DNA of 64,000 bases from Ceratodon purpureus (GCA_014871385.1 CM026426.1:24517437-24581436), one strand, 5' to 3'. Shown: positions 31,698 to 42,977, numbered from the stretch's first letter. Numbers and translations are program-made. Notes: generated from the sequence alone by a model not told the origin.

Positions 31698-31915
31698 CCA
31701 CGGTTATAGGGTCATAATTATTACCAAAAATAGTAACATTCTCAGAATATTCTAAAAATATTCTGAGAATATTCGAATTTGCTAATAATAGTTTTTATTT
31801 TTAGTAATAATATTACTGTTTTTAGACTTAGACCTCTATTTTCTGCTCGTCGCTCACCAAATCTCCGCTCGCCGCTCTCCGCTCGCCGCTCGCCGCTACC
31901 ATACAAGCTACCCCC
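31698..31915 (-). repeat. Right terminal inverted repeat of element B
   Basis: On the minus strand it reads GGGGGTAGCTTGTATGG, AGCGGCGAGCGG repeats, an A/T-rich core with a 14-bp internal palindrome (ATATTCTNAGAATAT type, doubled), and CCCTATAACCGTGG. It is about 218 bp long. It marks the boundary with the interrupted RING 2 gene. The presumed target duplication copy is ATGTAGCAC at 31916-31924. Confidence 0.85.
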
Positions 31916-34051
31916 ATGTAGCACTTGGTAGAAGAAATTCCTCCTTCCCTCCAATTCCTCCTCCGTCCCGCCCTTGATGAGTTCGTGGCAGATCCGTACA
32001 ATCTCCGCAGGTTTCTGGTCCCACCTCCACTGATCGCTCATTTGTTTAATATAGGACTAGTGCATTCCCATAAGCCAATTCCAAATCAAGTCTTCACCCC
32101 ACTTGTCCGGAAAGTCAGGAGTATTTTCCTTATTTTGCTCCCAATGCGGTGGCATCCAATTCACTAGGCCGAATTGCTCATAAAAACGCTTGTGTAAGGG
32201 GGCCTTACATACTGCACACCGCCGACGTATCAAGGCATGGGAAATCAAGCATTGTGGATGATACATGCATTGACAGGATCCCAATTGCTAGCCCCCCTCT
32301 GGCCCAAATAGATTGCAACAAACTGGACACTCGGTTCCATCCAACACATACTTCGCTGGATTGGGCCAGAGCAGGCTTGGCTTTGTATTTTTAGGGATCT
32401 TCTCATTGGATATGGCGGTCTTGTACTCCCACTCCAACTGCGTCCAATCTATTGCTTTACCAATCATCGGTAGGCTGTCAGGGAACATTTCATCTGGATC
32501 TGCCCACGAGGTAAGTCCGAAATCTCTCTTGGAGTTAAGCTGGACGTAGTCGCGGTCAATCCTCTTGAACTCATCAAGCATCTGTCTGAAACGGTCGACG
32601 TTCATGATGCATGCAATCTTCCATTGGTAGTACTGTCTGTTCATCTCGATCAGATACTTTCTGAGCATCCCATTGGTAGCTTGCAATTCGGAGACAGTGG
32701 GTACCGATGGCTGTTGAAATCCCAAAGAGTCCTCCGTCTCTTGAGAATCCACGAACATGATTTGCCGCTGGGGGGGGTGCGTCACTTGACTTGATGACGC
32801 GAATGGAATGATTGGCTTACGGGGAACTCGGACCGGGGTATCCTCCAGGAGACCGTGCGTGGCCGATTCAATGATGGCATTCACGTCTTCCTCGTTCATT
32901 CCAGGGCTACCAGGGATTGGAGCTTGGCTTGCCTCATGTACGTAAGTCGGAGTCTTCGCAGATCTAAGTTGCGAAATCTCTTCATTCTGCTTCCGTATAA
33001 TCTCATTCATCCTATCAGCTTCTTCGTACAAGTTCTGGATAGTCTTCTCCATCTCAGAAATTATTGCATTTTTTCCTTCCAGCTCCTTCTGCAGTGCATC
33101 GCCTTGCGGGCCCTGGGCATCAGCGGCGGCTATTGTAGCCTCCAACTCATCTGCAAACCCAGTGTCATCATCTTCCATTACATTGCTCGGGCCCGCAATC
33201 TGTGGATTCAGTACATGAGGAGCTACATCAACATTGCTCGGGCCCGCAATCTGTGGAACTAATATAGGAGGAGCAACATCAACATTGCTCGGGCCCCTGA
33301 CGATTGCTGGAGGAGCCTGATGAGGAATACCCGGTCCAGTAGGATTTGCAGGCGGTGCACGATTCCTCGTCGACAAACAGGCAGCTAGCACAGGATCCTT
33401 CTTTTTTAACCGTGTGATTCTAGCACTAGTCGCTGCTCTTGTCTGTGACTGAGGGGGACGGTCTACCATACCATCAGAATCATTATCCTCCCCTGAGTCA
33501 CTCCATTCAACAGGCGCTTGATCCTCAGGATCATCCAAGTATGCCCAATCCACACCTGGAAATCTTAGGACCCCTGTAGGTATCGCCATGTCATGTGGAC
33601 GCCGCTGGACGCTAGGAGTCAACCGTATGGTCCTCCAATCCACCTGCCTATGAAGCACTACCTCGGCATATACCATTCTACAAATAAAGAGCGGAACCTC
33701 ATTTCTCTCGTTCATCGCCTGGTTGTATAGGACCTGCCACACCTCCAAACACCGCCTCCCGAACTGACGGTTCTTGCAATATTTCATGTTCGCCTTGTTT
33801 GATTGACGATTGTTATTATGACGGTGCAACGGGAATAACTTCCCAATGTGGCACCATTCAATGAATTGTTCACACGTTGGTAGAGTCCACGGTTGCGATG
33901 CAGCTTCCCACCCTCTGAATGCCAGCTTTGCTGGATTCAATAAGACGTGGACCCTCTTATGTTGGAGGTTTCCATGCCTAGCCCGTTCCGCATCCTTTTG
34001 CTTTTTCCTCTGCTCTGCCGCCGTGGGCTGATTTGGTTGTTGCCGTTCCAT
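31916..34051 (-). CDS. Coiled-coil/RING-finger protein 2, cut by element B
   Basis: ATG 34051 (MERQQPNQPTAAEQRKK). It shows the same plan as RING 1: a basic start, a domain with VLYNQAMNERNEVPLFICRMVYAE ending VDW (about residues 100-150), a disordered Pro/Asp-rich middle with an 18-residue unit repeated about 2.5 times (GPSNVDVAP ... PQIA), a coiled coil (about 320-370), a second helical region, and a C-terminal finger CPVC ... CQCMYHPQC ... CAVC. Two in-frame TAG codons occur: 32288-32290 between the first Cys pair and the rest of the finger, followed by CAATTG, which is close to a known leaky stop context, and 32057-32059 after the finger. Past the second, an open frame runs on to 31916, where element B starts, so the insertion is near the 3' end. 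RING E3 ligase activity is the best guess. Confidence 0.7.
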
Positions 34052-34250
34052 ATCTGCTCTAGGTAGATCGTTCTTCGAAGTCTTCCAAAAGTGAAAAATT
34101 AAAAGCCTACGACTACCCCAGAACCTCAATCACATTTCCAAATTATAAACATTTACAAAATTCTCAAATGTAATACACAGACACCATAGAGTTCTGGAGA
34201 ACAAAAACAAAGACACGTGTCAGAGTGCTGGGACCCACCTGAGTACCTCG

Positions 34251-34346
34251 CAATCAGCTACCCGGGGGCTGTTGAAGGCAAGGTGCTCAAAGGAGGGTGG
34301 AGTGCAAAATGAGGTGGGAAATCGCCCTTTTATACTCACGGGCGCC
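34251..34346 (-). promoter_or_regulatory. Promoter block upstream of RING 2, duplicated at 35248-35340
   Basis: About 95 bp that match 35248-35340 (shared: CAATCAGCTACCC, GGGCTGTTGAAGGCAA, ATACTCACGGG). On the minus strand it contains TATAAAAG (34327-34334). The RING 2 start codon lies about 275 bp downstream. Both copies sit directly downstream of a GGGCGCG array. Confidence 0.6.
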
Positions 34347-34690
34347 AGGGAACGGGCGCGAACAACCTGCTACGGGCGCGAGCGGAAACCCGACGGGCGC
34401 GCGCGGGCACCAACGGCAAGGTTTCGGCCGTGTATCTGTCCGCGCCCGCGCGGATATCAACGGGCGCGAGCGGTTCAGTGGCGGGTTTTACTGCGCGCGA
34501 GCGGGTAGCGACCCGGTCTTCGTCGGGCGCGCGCGGGCGTCGTCCGGGTACCAAAGGGGCGCGCGCGCGGACGTCGATGCGGGCGCGCAGATATTATTCG
34601 GGCGCGATCCGAATTGCACGGGCGCGACCGTCGGGCGCCAACGCTGGATGGACGAGCGCGTGCACTGGACCAGGACGGGCGCCACCACAA
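34338..34690. repeat. GGGCGCG array upstream of RING 2
   Basis: About 12 GGGCGC words (mostly GGGCGCGA or GGGCGCGCG) in 350 bp, spaced irregularly at 12-40 bp. It is a small CpG-rich island just upstream of the TATA word. Open frames across it on both strands follow from the lack of A/T and are not genes. Confidence 0.8.
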
Positions 34691-34798
34691 ACTAGAACAC
34701 TGTTAAAAATCAGAGTAACCAAAGAGAACTTGCAAATTCAGAGTTAAAAAAAAATACTTTATTTATTTTGAAAATGTATCACTTCATTGTAATGTCGA

Positions 34799-35203
34799 TT
34801 ACAGTGCGATGCACTCTAGGTACTGGTCCTCTAGGTCTTTCAAGTGCGTCTCAAAATGGTTCGTTTGAGCACTAGAGACAATATTGGGGACACAAAGTAT
34901 TGCCATCTCCTTCTTCAGTTCTTTGATGAGATCGCCAATCTCACAGTCAAGTTCTTCGACAGTCGCTTGGGTTGCCAACTGCTCTTCAGTGGTTGGAGGC
35001 AGAGGGCGTCCATTCTCTGCGTAGGCCACCAATTTGTCACGGCGAGAGATCCAATCCTCGAAGAACTCAATCGATTGACGGAGTCGCTCCAGCTTTGACC
35101 AATTAACTGTGTCCGTTCGCTGTGCAGTGCCCGGTGGAGTGGCACCATTTGTTAAACTCATAATGGACTTAATTTGTTGGCAATTGCAGGCGTTGGAATT
35201 CAT
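34799..35203 (-). CDS. 134-aa coiled-coil protein of unknown function
   Basis: ATG 35203 to TAA 34799. A short polar start (MNSNACNCQQIKS), then NWSKLERLRQSIEFFEDWISRR and a Glu/Lys/Leu-rich helix (EELDCEIGDLIKELKKEM) suggest an all-helical protein, likely a coiled coil. I find no known family. It is tandem to RING 2 on the same strand and has a copy of the same promoter block and of the GGGCGCG array, so the two genes are probably expressed together. It could be a partner of the RING coiled coil (inference). Confidence 0.55.
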   Translation of the reverse strand: MNSNACNCQQIKSIMSLTNGATPPGTAQRTDTVNWSKLERLRQSIEFFEDWISRRDKLVAYAENGRPLPPTTEEQLATQATVEELDCEIGDLIKELKKEMAILCVPNIVSSAQTNHFETHLKDLEDQYLECIAL

Positions 35204-35247
35204 GTTGGACGGTACACCGAATGTTGAGAACTCACCGTTGCACTAAG

Positions 35248-35340
35248 CAATCAGCTACCCTTGGGCTGTTGAAGGCAAAATGCACAAAGTGGGGGGGTGC
35301 GAAATCAGTGGAGGAGGGTGGCAATTTATACTCACGGGGC
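35248..35340 (-). promoter_or_regulatory. Promoter block of the 134-aa gene, duplicate of 34251-34346
   Basis: The minus strand contains TATAAAT (35323-35330), about 120 bp before the ATG at 35203. See the other copy for the shared words. Confidence 0.6.
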
Positions 35341-35660
35341 CGACAGTGTGGGCGCGAGCAGGTTGGGCGCGCGGAGGCTGCTACGGGCGCGAGCACGTTA
35401 TTCCTAAGATACGGGCGCGCGCGACCGTGATCGGGCGAGGGTAATCGGGCGCGATCACTGTGCGCGCGCGAGATAGGCGACGGGCGCGATCACAGCGAGC
35501 GCGCGACGGGCGCGGGCGACCCTGATCGGGCGAGGGTGATCGGGCGCGATCACCGCGCGCGCGCGAGACTAACGACGGGCGCGAACAACCACATATGACC
35601 GGCGCGAACAGGCGCAAAGACGCGCGCGGACACGACGACGGGCGCCACCCATGGTAAACA
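35336..35660. repeat. GGGCGCG array upstream of the 134-aa gene
   Basis: About 10 GGGCGC words in 325 bp, some in a longer unit (CGATCGGGCGAGG ... CGGGCGCGATCAC) that occurs twice. Same arrangement relative to the TATA word as the array upstream of RING 2. Confidence 0.8.
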
Positions 35661-35739
35661 GTAGTAAACTGTGAGGACAGTAATTTTGCTCGCGGTCGGG
35701 AGCCCGTCTGATAAGCGTCCGTCCGATAACCGTCCGTCA

Positions 35740-38700
35740 CGTTCGTCACGTGACTACACGACAATTTTTTGGCCCGTCCGTCCATTATGACAACTCTAGA
35801 GTCGTGTGCAATGGGATCGCAGACGCATGGAAGGAACTGAAGTTTGGTATTAAGAGGGACAAGATGTTGGCTTGTAAAGTCATTGAGGGCGCAGTAATTT
35901 TGATAAGGGACCAAAGGCCTGGGCGAGCAGCCGCTGACTGCATCGGAATGAACAGGAGGACGATCAGAAGAGCTTTGAGTTGCCGGCGATTGTTGCATAG
36001 TCGAGAACACGGTGTTGTGTGGGCAAAGGGGGACCGCGCAAGGAGGAAATATGCGTTGACGCAGGCGGTTCTTGATTGTGTCGTTGCGTGGTGGACGGAG
36101 GAAACACGCGTAAGCCCATAGAAGAAGGACGATCGGCGTAAGCGAGTTGGTGTCAACAAGTTCATTACCCGTGCAGGGCATTGGTTAGAAGAATCCCAGG
36201 TAAGGATTCGTCGTTGCTCCGACCTTTAGCTCTGTTTTTTTTTTCTTATAAAATTGAATATCGTCTCCGTGGTCTTGTTCCCACGCATAAAGAAATGTCA
36301 ATTCATCTAAGGGATTAGGGATCATTGTCCAATTCTGAGTTCTGCTTAGGGTTGCGCCGTTCCTGAACTGGATGGTCTGTTCCTGCACTGGAGATTTTTC
36401 AGACTGGTTTTGTTAAGACTGGTTTTGGGCTTGCGTGACTGGATACGAAGCCGAGCTTCTACCGAAAGGATTTATCAAGTTCCTACTCCGGTTTTGTTGT
36501 CTTGCATGTTTGGAGCCTGAGTCCGGTAAGGAGACAGAGGGTCCCCTCGGGAGACGAAGGAGCGCTTGTGTTCCCACTCAAGGAACGCGGGTCTACACAC
36601 ATGGCTGAGACTGTTCCTGCTCAAGAAAGAGTTGACAGCCAAGGAGCACTCCTGTTTCTGCTCCGGAGACGCAAGTCCATGAAGGAATAGGTCCTTCCTT
36701 GGAAAATGGTCATGTTCCACCTCAATGACGTTCTCCTGTTTATTTAGTAACATATAATTGTTCCTGCTCATGCTGTAACATGTTCCTTCTCACGGATAGT
36801 CTTTCTTGTTCACTGATCAGAGTTTTCATGGTCTTTCCTGTTTCTGAGTGAGTGGTGGACTTCCTGTTCCGGCTCAAGGTTTTTCTTGATCCTGTTCTTC
36901 CCATTCCTGTTCCTAAGACTTTGGTTCCTGAAGTGCTTGTCGGATCACTGATGAATGGTAGCTTAAGTATAAGCTTCAGATTTCTAATTTTCATGTGCAT
37001 GTTGTGTGTCAATTCAGTTGGATTTCTGTACGAGCTTTAAGGCCTCGCATGATCAAGTCAAGGTGTCTTTCATTTGCTTTTGGAGACTACGCCCTTTCTT
37101 CATAAGACGGCTGCGGGATTTCAAATCCTGCTGTTGCAAGTGCCACATGGAAATGGCCGAGATTGTCGTTGGATTCAATAACATGAGGAGTCCTAGATTT
37201 CATTTTCCGTCGACGCCCGAGTCCTGCAGTTGCAAGGCAGTGTGCTGTGATACAGGTGACAAAGCTGTGCAAGAGGGGGCTGTCAAGTGCCAAGCCCCAG
37301 TACATGTATATAAGAGGACGTTAGAGCTATGGGAACAGAGCCTCTGCCTCCGGCCGAATGGAAGCGACTGGCATGCCCTCAAATGTGTAACTGGACAATG
37401 TGGCAGATGTGGGTTTCATTTAATCCTGCTCTGTGACATGGAGTTCGACAGAGGTAACCAGACTCAGTTACAGTAGAGGCGGTTTGAGATGGTTACTGTG
37501 GGTGCGAACAAGGAGGGCGACCCTAAAAGGGTGGTGCGGTTGGAATATAAACACACGAAGGCGAGGGATTTTCTGGACTACCCAGCTTTGAAGATGCCCG
37601 CTTTTGTCTTGCATCAGCATACCGCAAAGTGGCAGGACAGAGAGTTCAAGAAGTGCTTGGAGACACTACGAGCTGGGGAGGTGATGTCCTAGTTGATTAT
37701 GCTGAGAATTATTCATTCAAGGCTCAGAATGAGATACAGTCTGAACACTGGTTTAATTTTCAAATCACTATTCTTGTACACATCATGTACATTGTAAATC
37801 CTGATTTCGACCTTCATGACCCTAAGTCCAAGCGATTAAAAACTATGTATTTTTATTATGTCTCTGACGATCGGAAACATGATAGCTTGATCGTTCAGCA
37901 TTGCCTGCTCTTGCACTGGAGAGAATTGAAGGCAGCAGGGATTCTTCCTTCACGTCATGTCATTTGGAGCGACGGGTGTGCCGTTCAATTCAAGGGCTCT
38001 ACTGCTTGGTTTTTCGTTGCTAGGTATGACTCTGTCTCTTGTTAATAAGGCCTCATTGCGTTCTTTTGCAACGATGATAATCCTTCTCTGCTTTTGAGGA
38101 TGATGATTTATTCATAGGATATATTTTCACTAGTTGCAGCGTTCAGGGTGCTTAGTTTCTCAATTCTGCGTGATCTGGATATTTGCTGCTTTGCTACTGT
38201 TTGTTGTGTTGTTTCTGTTATATTATTATAGTTTCATTTCGTTCTTTTTAATTTTTTTCAATGTCACACTACTGAGTTCAAGAGCGTCGGAGTTTGTTTC
38301 GAAACTTGTATAACTTTGAGCTGTTGGAATAACCAGCGCCTTCTTTTTTAATAGAACAGAAATGCTCGTATATGATCCTGTGAGTGGGAGGGCATTGAAA
38401 GGGCTCCTCTTTGTCTTCGTTGGCATCAATGGTTTGTTGAATGCTGATTTCGCTGTTTGCAAGAATTCCAAGAAATGCCAGCGAATTATTTTGGGCCGTC
38501 ATTCAGCTGGAGAAACGGTGATTTTTGTGATTTTAACGAACTGCTTTGGCTTTGGGAAATATTCGAGCCCGTGTAATAACTACTCCTGCTTGATTACTGC
38601 ACTAACATGCTCTCGCCTTGTTTGGTTTTGATATTCATTTGTTAAGTTCCTAGTTCGCACTTTTAATTAGACTGTTCATTTGTTCTTTTGGATTTGACCT

Positions 38701-39830
38701 ACTGCTTCGGCTTCATTTGATTTTTTGCGCATGTATTTTACGCACTGCATTCTCTCATGATTTTTTTACTTACGTTACAGGTATCCGTCGCTCACTGTTT
38801 GCGAGGAGCTTCCTAATGGCTATGCCTTAGATTGGCACTTCTGGGGGACTTGGCACGGCAAAGGCCCCCACGACAGTGCGGGGGCGTGTCTCAAGCAGAA
38901 TATCAGGAAAGAACAGCTTCGTCCAAACAGCCAACGGTTACAAGACGCTGCCGATGTTGTCAACTATCTGAAGTCGTCAATGGATTGTCCTAATGCTGCG
39001 TACGCTGGTGCAAAAAGGCATGTAGACCGCCGTTTTATATCTAATTGGAAAGACAAAGGTAAGTAGAAAGTAGTCTATGTCTTCCAAAACTGTTGATGGG
39101 AGTAGGTCCATGCACTCTGTGCAAAGTGCTGGACCTGCAAACAATGTGCTGCTTCAGGTTTGGAACTACTCATGCTTCTGTATGGTATGCGTATGAGACG
39201 TAGTTGGAGTGTGTCAAAGCGTTGGATATGCAGCACCATGGAGAGTGGTCACGTTAGAGCCCACACAAGCCCTTGATGCTGTGCAAGAGGACGAGGATCT
39301 CGAACAGGATTGGCTTGTGGACCCAGACTGCAACGACCTCGCCATGCAGCTAGAGATTGGAGATCACTCTGCAATAATGGCCATCGTGAGCATCCAAGAT
39401 CTGAGGGTGCTGAGTTCTTAGTGCTCATTTGCACAAAGAAACTATATGTGGTTGAGGAACAATGAGGCGCTGATGGTTGGAGAGGGACTGTTGAGGGAGG
39501 CAATGAGGTTGTGGAGGGTCTCTATTACGACCAACGGGGTGCAAAACAAAATTCATATGTTCTTTTGGATGGACCAGGGCCGACAAGAATCCTCTCGCAC
39601 TTGGTGTGTGCGATTCACTTTTGCATGAAGCTACAGAAGCATAGACAGAAGGGGGGAACTTCCGTATACAAATTGAGCGACGAAGCCCTGGCAAAGATTG
39701 AGGCAGTGATACGTATCCGGCTACTGTCGAAGACTTGGAGCATGAGGACTCTGAAGCAAAAGACCTAGACACAGATCATAAAGACCCGGATGCAGAGTTT
39801 GACGAAGAGAGTGATTCAGAGACTGGATAG
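35740..39830 (+). pseudogene. Decayed DDE-type transposase-like gene
   Basis: Pieces in order: a helix-turn-helix-like start (GRAAADCIGMNRRTIRRAL, about 35925-35985), RVSP/KKDDRRKRVG with a TAG between, then after a 0.8-kb gap a Cys-rich block (CCCKCHME ... CKAVCC ... CGRCGF, 37120-37440). Next come LVDYAENYSFKAQNEIQSEHW (37690-37760), VIWSDGCAVQFKGSTAWFF (37960-38020) and DWHFWGTWHGKGPHDSAG (38833-38886). The D, D and HGKG blocks are those of an animal/plant repeat-encoded family I remember but cannot name with confidence. A TAG after QTQLQ (37474), a frame change before VDYAENY and further frame changes show it is dead. The last part (39200-39830) has open acidic stretches that may be its C-terminus. 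Ends of the element are not identified. Confidence 0.55.
36360..36960. repeat. Degenerate repeats rich in GTTCCTGCTC / ACTCCTGTTC words
   Basis: At least ten words of the TTCCTG(C/T)TC type occur in this gap between two blocks of the transposase-like gene. The complement, GGAACAGGA, recurs at 47480-47640. It may be an intron or a separate small insertion. No ends found. Confidence 0.4.
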
Positions 39831-40618
39831 GATAGTTACTCCTGTAGTTCCAAGATTGTAAAGACTGATGCTTCAATGCATGCCAGTTTCCTTCTTCGTG
39901 TCCCTTATTTGCCTTTTGTGTGAATTGAAGGTCATTTGTTCTTGACAAACTTTACCAATTTGTGTGTGGGTCTTGTTTTTTCCAATTCAGTCTTTGCATG
40001 AGTTTTGCATGAGAGTACGTGGATTCTGCTGGGTGCTTCGTGATGTCTTGTGCTGCAGAATTCAGTAACCCGTAGACGAAGACCCTGGGGGCTGGTTGAA
40101 GATTTCAACAAGGTGCGAAATTCTGCCTCACTGTCTGACTTATTGTGTGAATTGTGCATGCATTTTTGTTGTTCTCTGCTTCTGTTTTTACAGTTTACTT
40201 TTTTTTCTCTTTTCAGTTTTGCTTTTGTTTTGTACAGAGCCTACGTCATATTCTGTTCAAAATTAGAATCTTATTGTTAACACTTACGTGGGATATTTCA
40301 GAGTCGAATTCACAGCGTGAAGATTTGTGTTGCTTTGTTACAGTGCACTCTCTGTTGGAGTCCTTTTCGAATCTGCATAACTACAAATTTGACAGATTGT
40401 TTTGAGTGATGTGTATGACATCCAAGGTTAGGACGAATTTAATTTGCGAGTTCATTAATTGGCGGCAGCTGCGCCCTTGCGAACTAATTACCGGCTCTTA
40501 TACTTAACCTGCAGCTCTGATCTCCTTCTCATGGGGCTACTTTGATTGCCAAGTTGTGATCCTCTCCTTATCAATACCTCTGTCACCTTCCCCTGGTAGC
40601 TGCTTCTCATTCCTGATT
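39831..40618. other. Intergenic stretch, no gene seen
   Basis: T-rich and without a convincing frame. It separates the transposase-like gene from the B3 gene. Confidence 0.4.
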
Positions 40619-41614
40619 ATGGAAGACCTATAGAGGACAGTCGTGGAAGAGCTCGAGGATGTGAAAGCCGTGTACTTCACCGTGCGGATGTCGACCAATT
40701 CGCAGCGCAAGTGCTTGGTACGTGCTCCCTTTCAGTGAGTGCGGTTATGTATACCTTGAGCACTGTAGCAAGTCGTTGCATGCGCTACTTCAAGAGTTGC
40801 ATGTCGTGGAGAACTGTAGCATCTCGGTGCATGGCATCTCACTCGTTTTTTTGATTTCTTGTAGGAAATCCCACCTGCTTTCACAAAGAAGACCGGGTGG
40901 CCAGGGAATGAGTCTTGCGCCCTGGTTACGTCATTGTCCTCGAAGGAGTGGCCCGTAGAATTTGAAATTGCTGATGGAGGCTCCGGTAACCACACAGCGA
41001 CATCTGTCGGCCATGGGTGGTCAACCTTCCTCGTGGACTAAGATGTCAGGAATGGAAGTCTACTTGTTTTAGAATTTGTCGACGAGAGGTGCTTAGTGGT
41101 GACTTTGTATCATCCCGAGAGCGCGAGGAAGCCCGAAGATGAGGGAGGAGAACGAATGGAGCGACGCATGGCTGATGGTCCAGTCTTCACCAAGATTTTG
41201 CGAGCCACCCATCTAGGCCATGGCAACCCAGCAAGACTAGTGAGCTCTTTCTAAACCCTTTTCCTCTTTACCCATTTCATAGTACTAAATAAAATTATCA
41301 GCTTTTCATTTGTTGGGTCATTTTCAGCTTTTCAGAGTTTGCGTGATTCTCCAACTAGCTCTCTTTCAAAGGACTTCCCGACATCATTCTGGCGTGAGTT
41401 TGGAGCGGACCACTTCAAGGATACTTAGTTCACTCTGGCTGGGCCTTTGTCAGGAGTTCGTGTCAAGAGCACCCTCCATGTCAACCCCCGGCAAACTTTC
41501 TGCTACCTCAGCAAGGGCTGGCCGGAGTTTGTGGCACTTAACGACCTGAAGCTCGGTGATACGCTCACGTTTGCCGCAGTGGGCTTGCAGGAGTTCAACG
41601 TGGATCGCACCTGA
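40619..41614 (+). pseudogene. Two-domain B3 (REM-like) plant transcription factor, decayed
   Basis: ATG 40619 (MEDL), a short exon to 40718 with the start of a B3 domain (VKAVYFTVRMST), an intron to 40865, then IPPAFTKKTGWPG ... WPVEFEIADG ... HGWSTFLVD and VRNGSLLVLEF ... LVVTLYHP, the classic order of a B3 fold. After a second intron (about 41240-41336) comes a second B3: DFPTSFWREFGADHF ... VNPRQTFCYLSKGWPEFVALNDLKLGDTLTFAAV, stop TGA 41612. B3 proteins bind DNA as plant transcription regulators; two tandem B3 domains recall the REM group. Three in-frame stops (two TAG, one TAA) break it, otherwise it is well kept. This is the main evidence that the host is a streptophyte. Confidence 0.7.
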
Positions 41615-42057
41615 TAGAGATGTTGCGCTCGTGACATAGGTTGTGTTTTGAAGCTGGATGTTTTAGTACTTCGTAGTAATTGTTAGTACAGTGGTTCTTT
41701 TCATCACCTTTTGACAAACCCCAAGACGAGGAAAGTGATTGTATGTTGAATCAATTACAGCCTACTACACGCAACCAGAAGTATATGTATGTGTTTGTAA
41801 AAAAGCGTTCCATCTCCGAATAGTAATCATAGTATCTTAGAATTCAAAGAATGCTTTGAAGTTTAGCGGTTCATTGTAATGACCAATTGACTGAGGCTAC
41901 TGCTTTCAATGTATTGGAGATCATTTCTTATAAGTGTGCTTTTATTGTGCTCAAGTCTGTTTGAAAGCTATGGCGAATGTGGTACAAATGACATAGTTTC
42001 TATGTTATGGCAAATATGATTCGTTGTAAAATCACCATGTAACTGCATTCCAGAATG

Positions 42058-42328
42058 GCTGAATAGGTGAAGGGCCAATGGAAAGCTTCCCACGACATAT
42101 CCCATATTGTTTGCCAAAGTCTACTTGGTTTGGTATGAATACAACAACACACTTACCTTCTTCCAGTTAAAGCCTTGGTGGCTTGGTGATCGGAGGCTTG
42201 GGTTTGAGGCTGCCGTGGCAACCTCCGGGTGCTTGTGCCGGGCCTCAAACCACGCTCTGACATCCACCCCACCACGCTTTCCGATAGCGCAGTTCCAACG
42301 TGCAAACTTTTTTTATTTTTTTGTGCCT
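42058..42328 (+). repeat. 270-bp interspersed repeat, copy 1
   Basis: Begins GCTGAATAGGTGAAGGGC and ends in a T-rich tail. The inside holds a hairpin (GGTTTGAGGC pairing with GCCTCAAACC) and a TGGCTTGGTG word, recalling a tRNA A box. A SINE is possible but the boxes are weak. About 95% like copy 2. Confidence 0.75.
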
Positions 42329-42708
42329 AAGGTCCAATTTCAAGGAACGTGAATCACAGGATACCTTTAAATTCAAGAACATGAACTACAGACTCCGAAC
42401 AATTTCTTAGAACAAGGCAAATGATTATATGTTATCCAGATCAAGCCAAGGATTCGACCAGTTTTGACATTCCCATGTGTCAGTTATGAGTTTCTCACTT
42501 GAAATGCATATCTACGATTTTCAAACGATTCAAACAATCAGGTCAACAAGGATCATATGCAACGAAGGCCCAAAGCCAAGGTCAATTTTTATGCAAACTC
42601 TGGTGGTGGTTAGGAATCAGATAATGTGAAGCATCGGAGGTCACATTACGTTCTTTGTTCCAGAATATGGATAGAACAGAACAGCAGCAACGTCATGTGA
42701 CCAAAATT

Positions 42709-42977
42709 GCTGAACAGGTGAAGGGCAAATGGAAAGCTTCCCACGACATATCCCATATTGTTTGCCAAAGTCTACTTGGTTTGGTATAAATACAACAACA
42801 CACATACCTTCTTCCAGTTAAAGCTTTGTTGGCTTGGTGATCGGAGGCTTGGGTTTGAGGCTGCCGTGGCAACCTCCGGGTGCTTGTGCCGGGCCTCAAA
42901 CCACCCTCCGACACCCACCCCACCACGCTTTCTAATAGCGCAATTGAATGGTGCAACTTTTTTTATTTTTTTTGCGA
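42709..42977 (+). repeat. 270-bp interspersed repeat, copy 2
   Basis: Direct repeat of 42058-42328, starting GCTGAACAGGTGAAGGGC and ending in the same T-rich tail. The 380 bp between copies are unrelated, so these look like two insertions rather than a tandem pair. Confidence 0.75.

Larger units (their letters stand above)
1..31915 (-). mobile_element. Giant MULE transposon B (left end outside the window)
   Basis: The right end is well defined. At 31698-31915 lies a terminal repeat matching both ends of element A, beginning (read inward on the minus strand) GGGGGTAGCTTGTATGG, then AGCGGAGAGCGG-type repeats, and closing with CCCTATAACCGTGG. Outside it, 31916 onward, is the reading frame of coiled-coil/RING gene 2. 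Reading inward from that end, B carries the 150-aa gene, the transposase, the divergent ParB-methyltransferase gene (interrupted by element A), then RING 1 and the 343-aa gene. No matching left terminal repeat is seen, so B reaches beyond position 1. Without A, at least 17.7 kb of B is in view. The start coordinate is simply the window edge, and membership of the first 4 kb in B is inference from gene order. The expected duplication at the missing left end is ATGTAGCAC. Confidence 0.7.

Noticed and set aside
34272-34747. Several Arg/Ala/Gly-rich frames on both strands, and a 266-aa frame at 35381-36181
   Set aside because: They result from the A/T-poor GGGCGCG arrays and have no consistent start, stop or relative.
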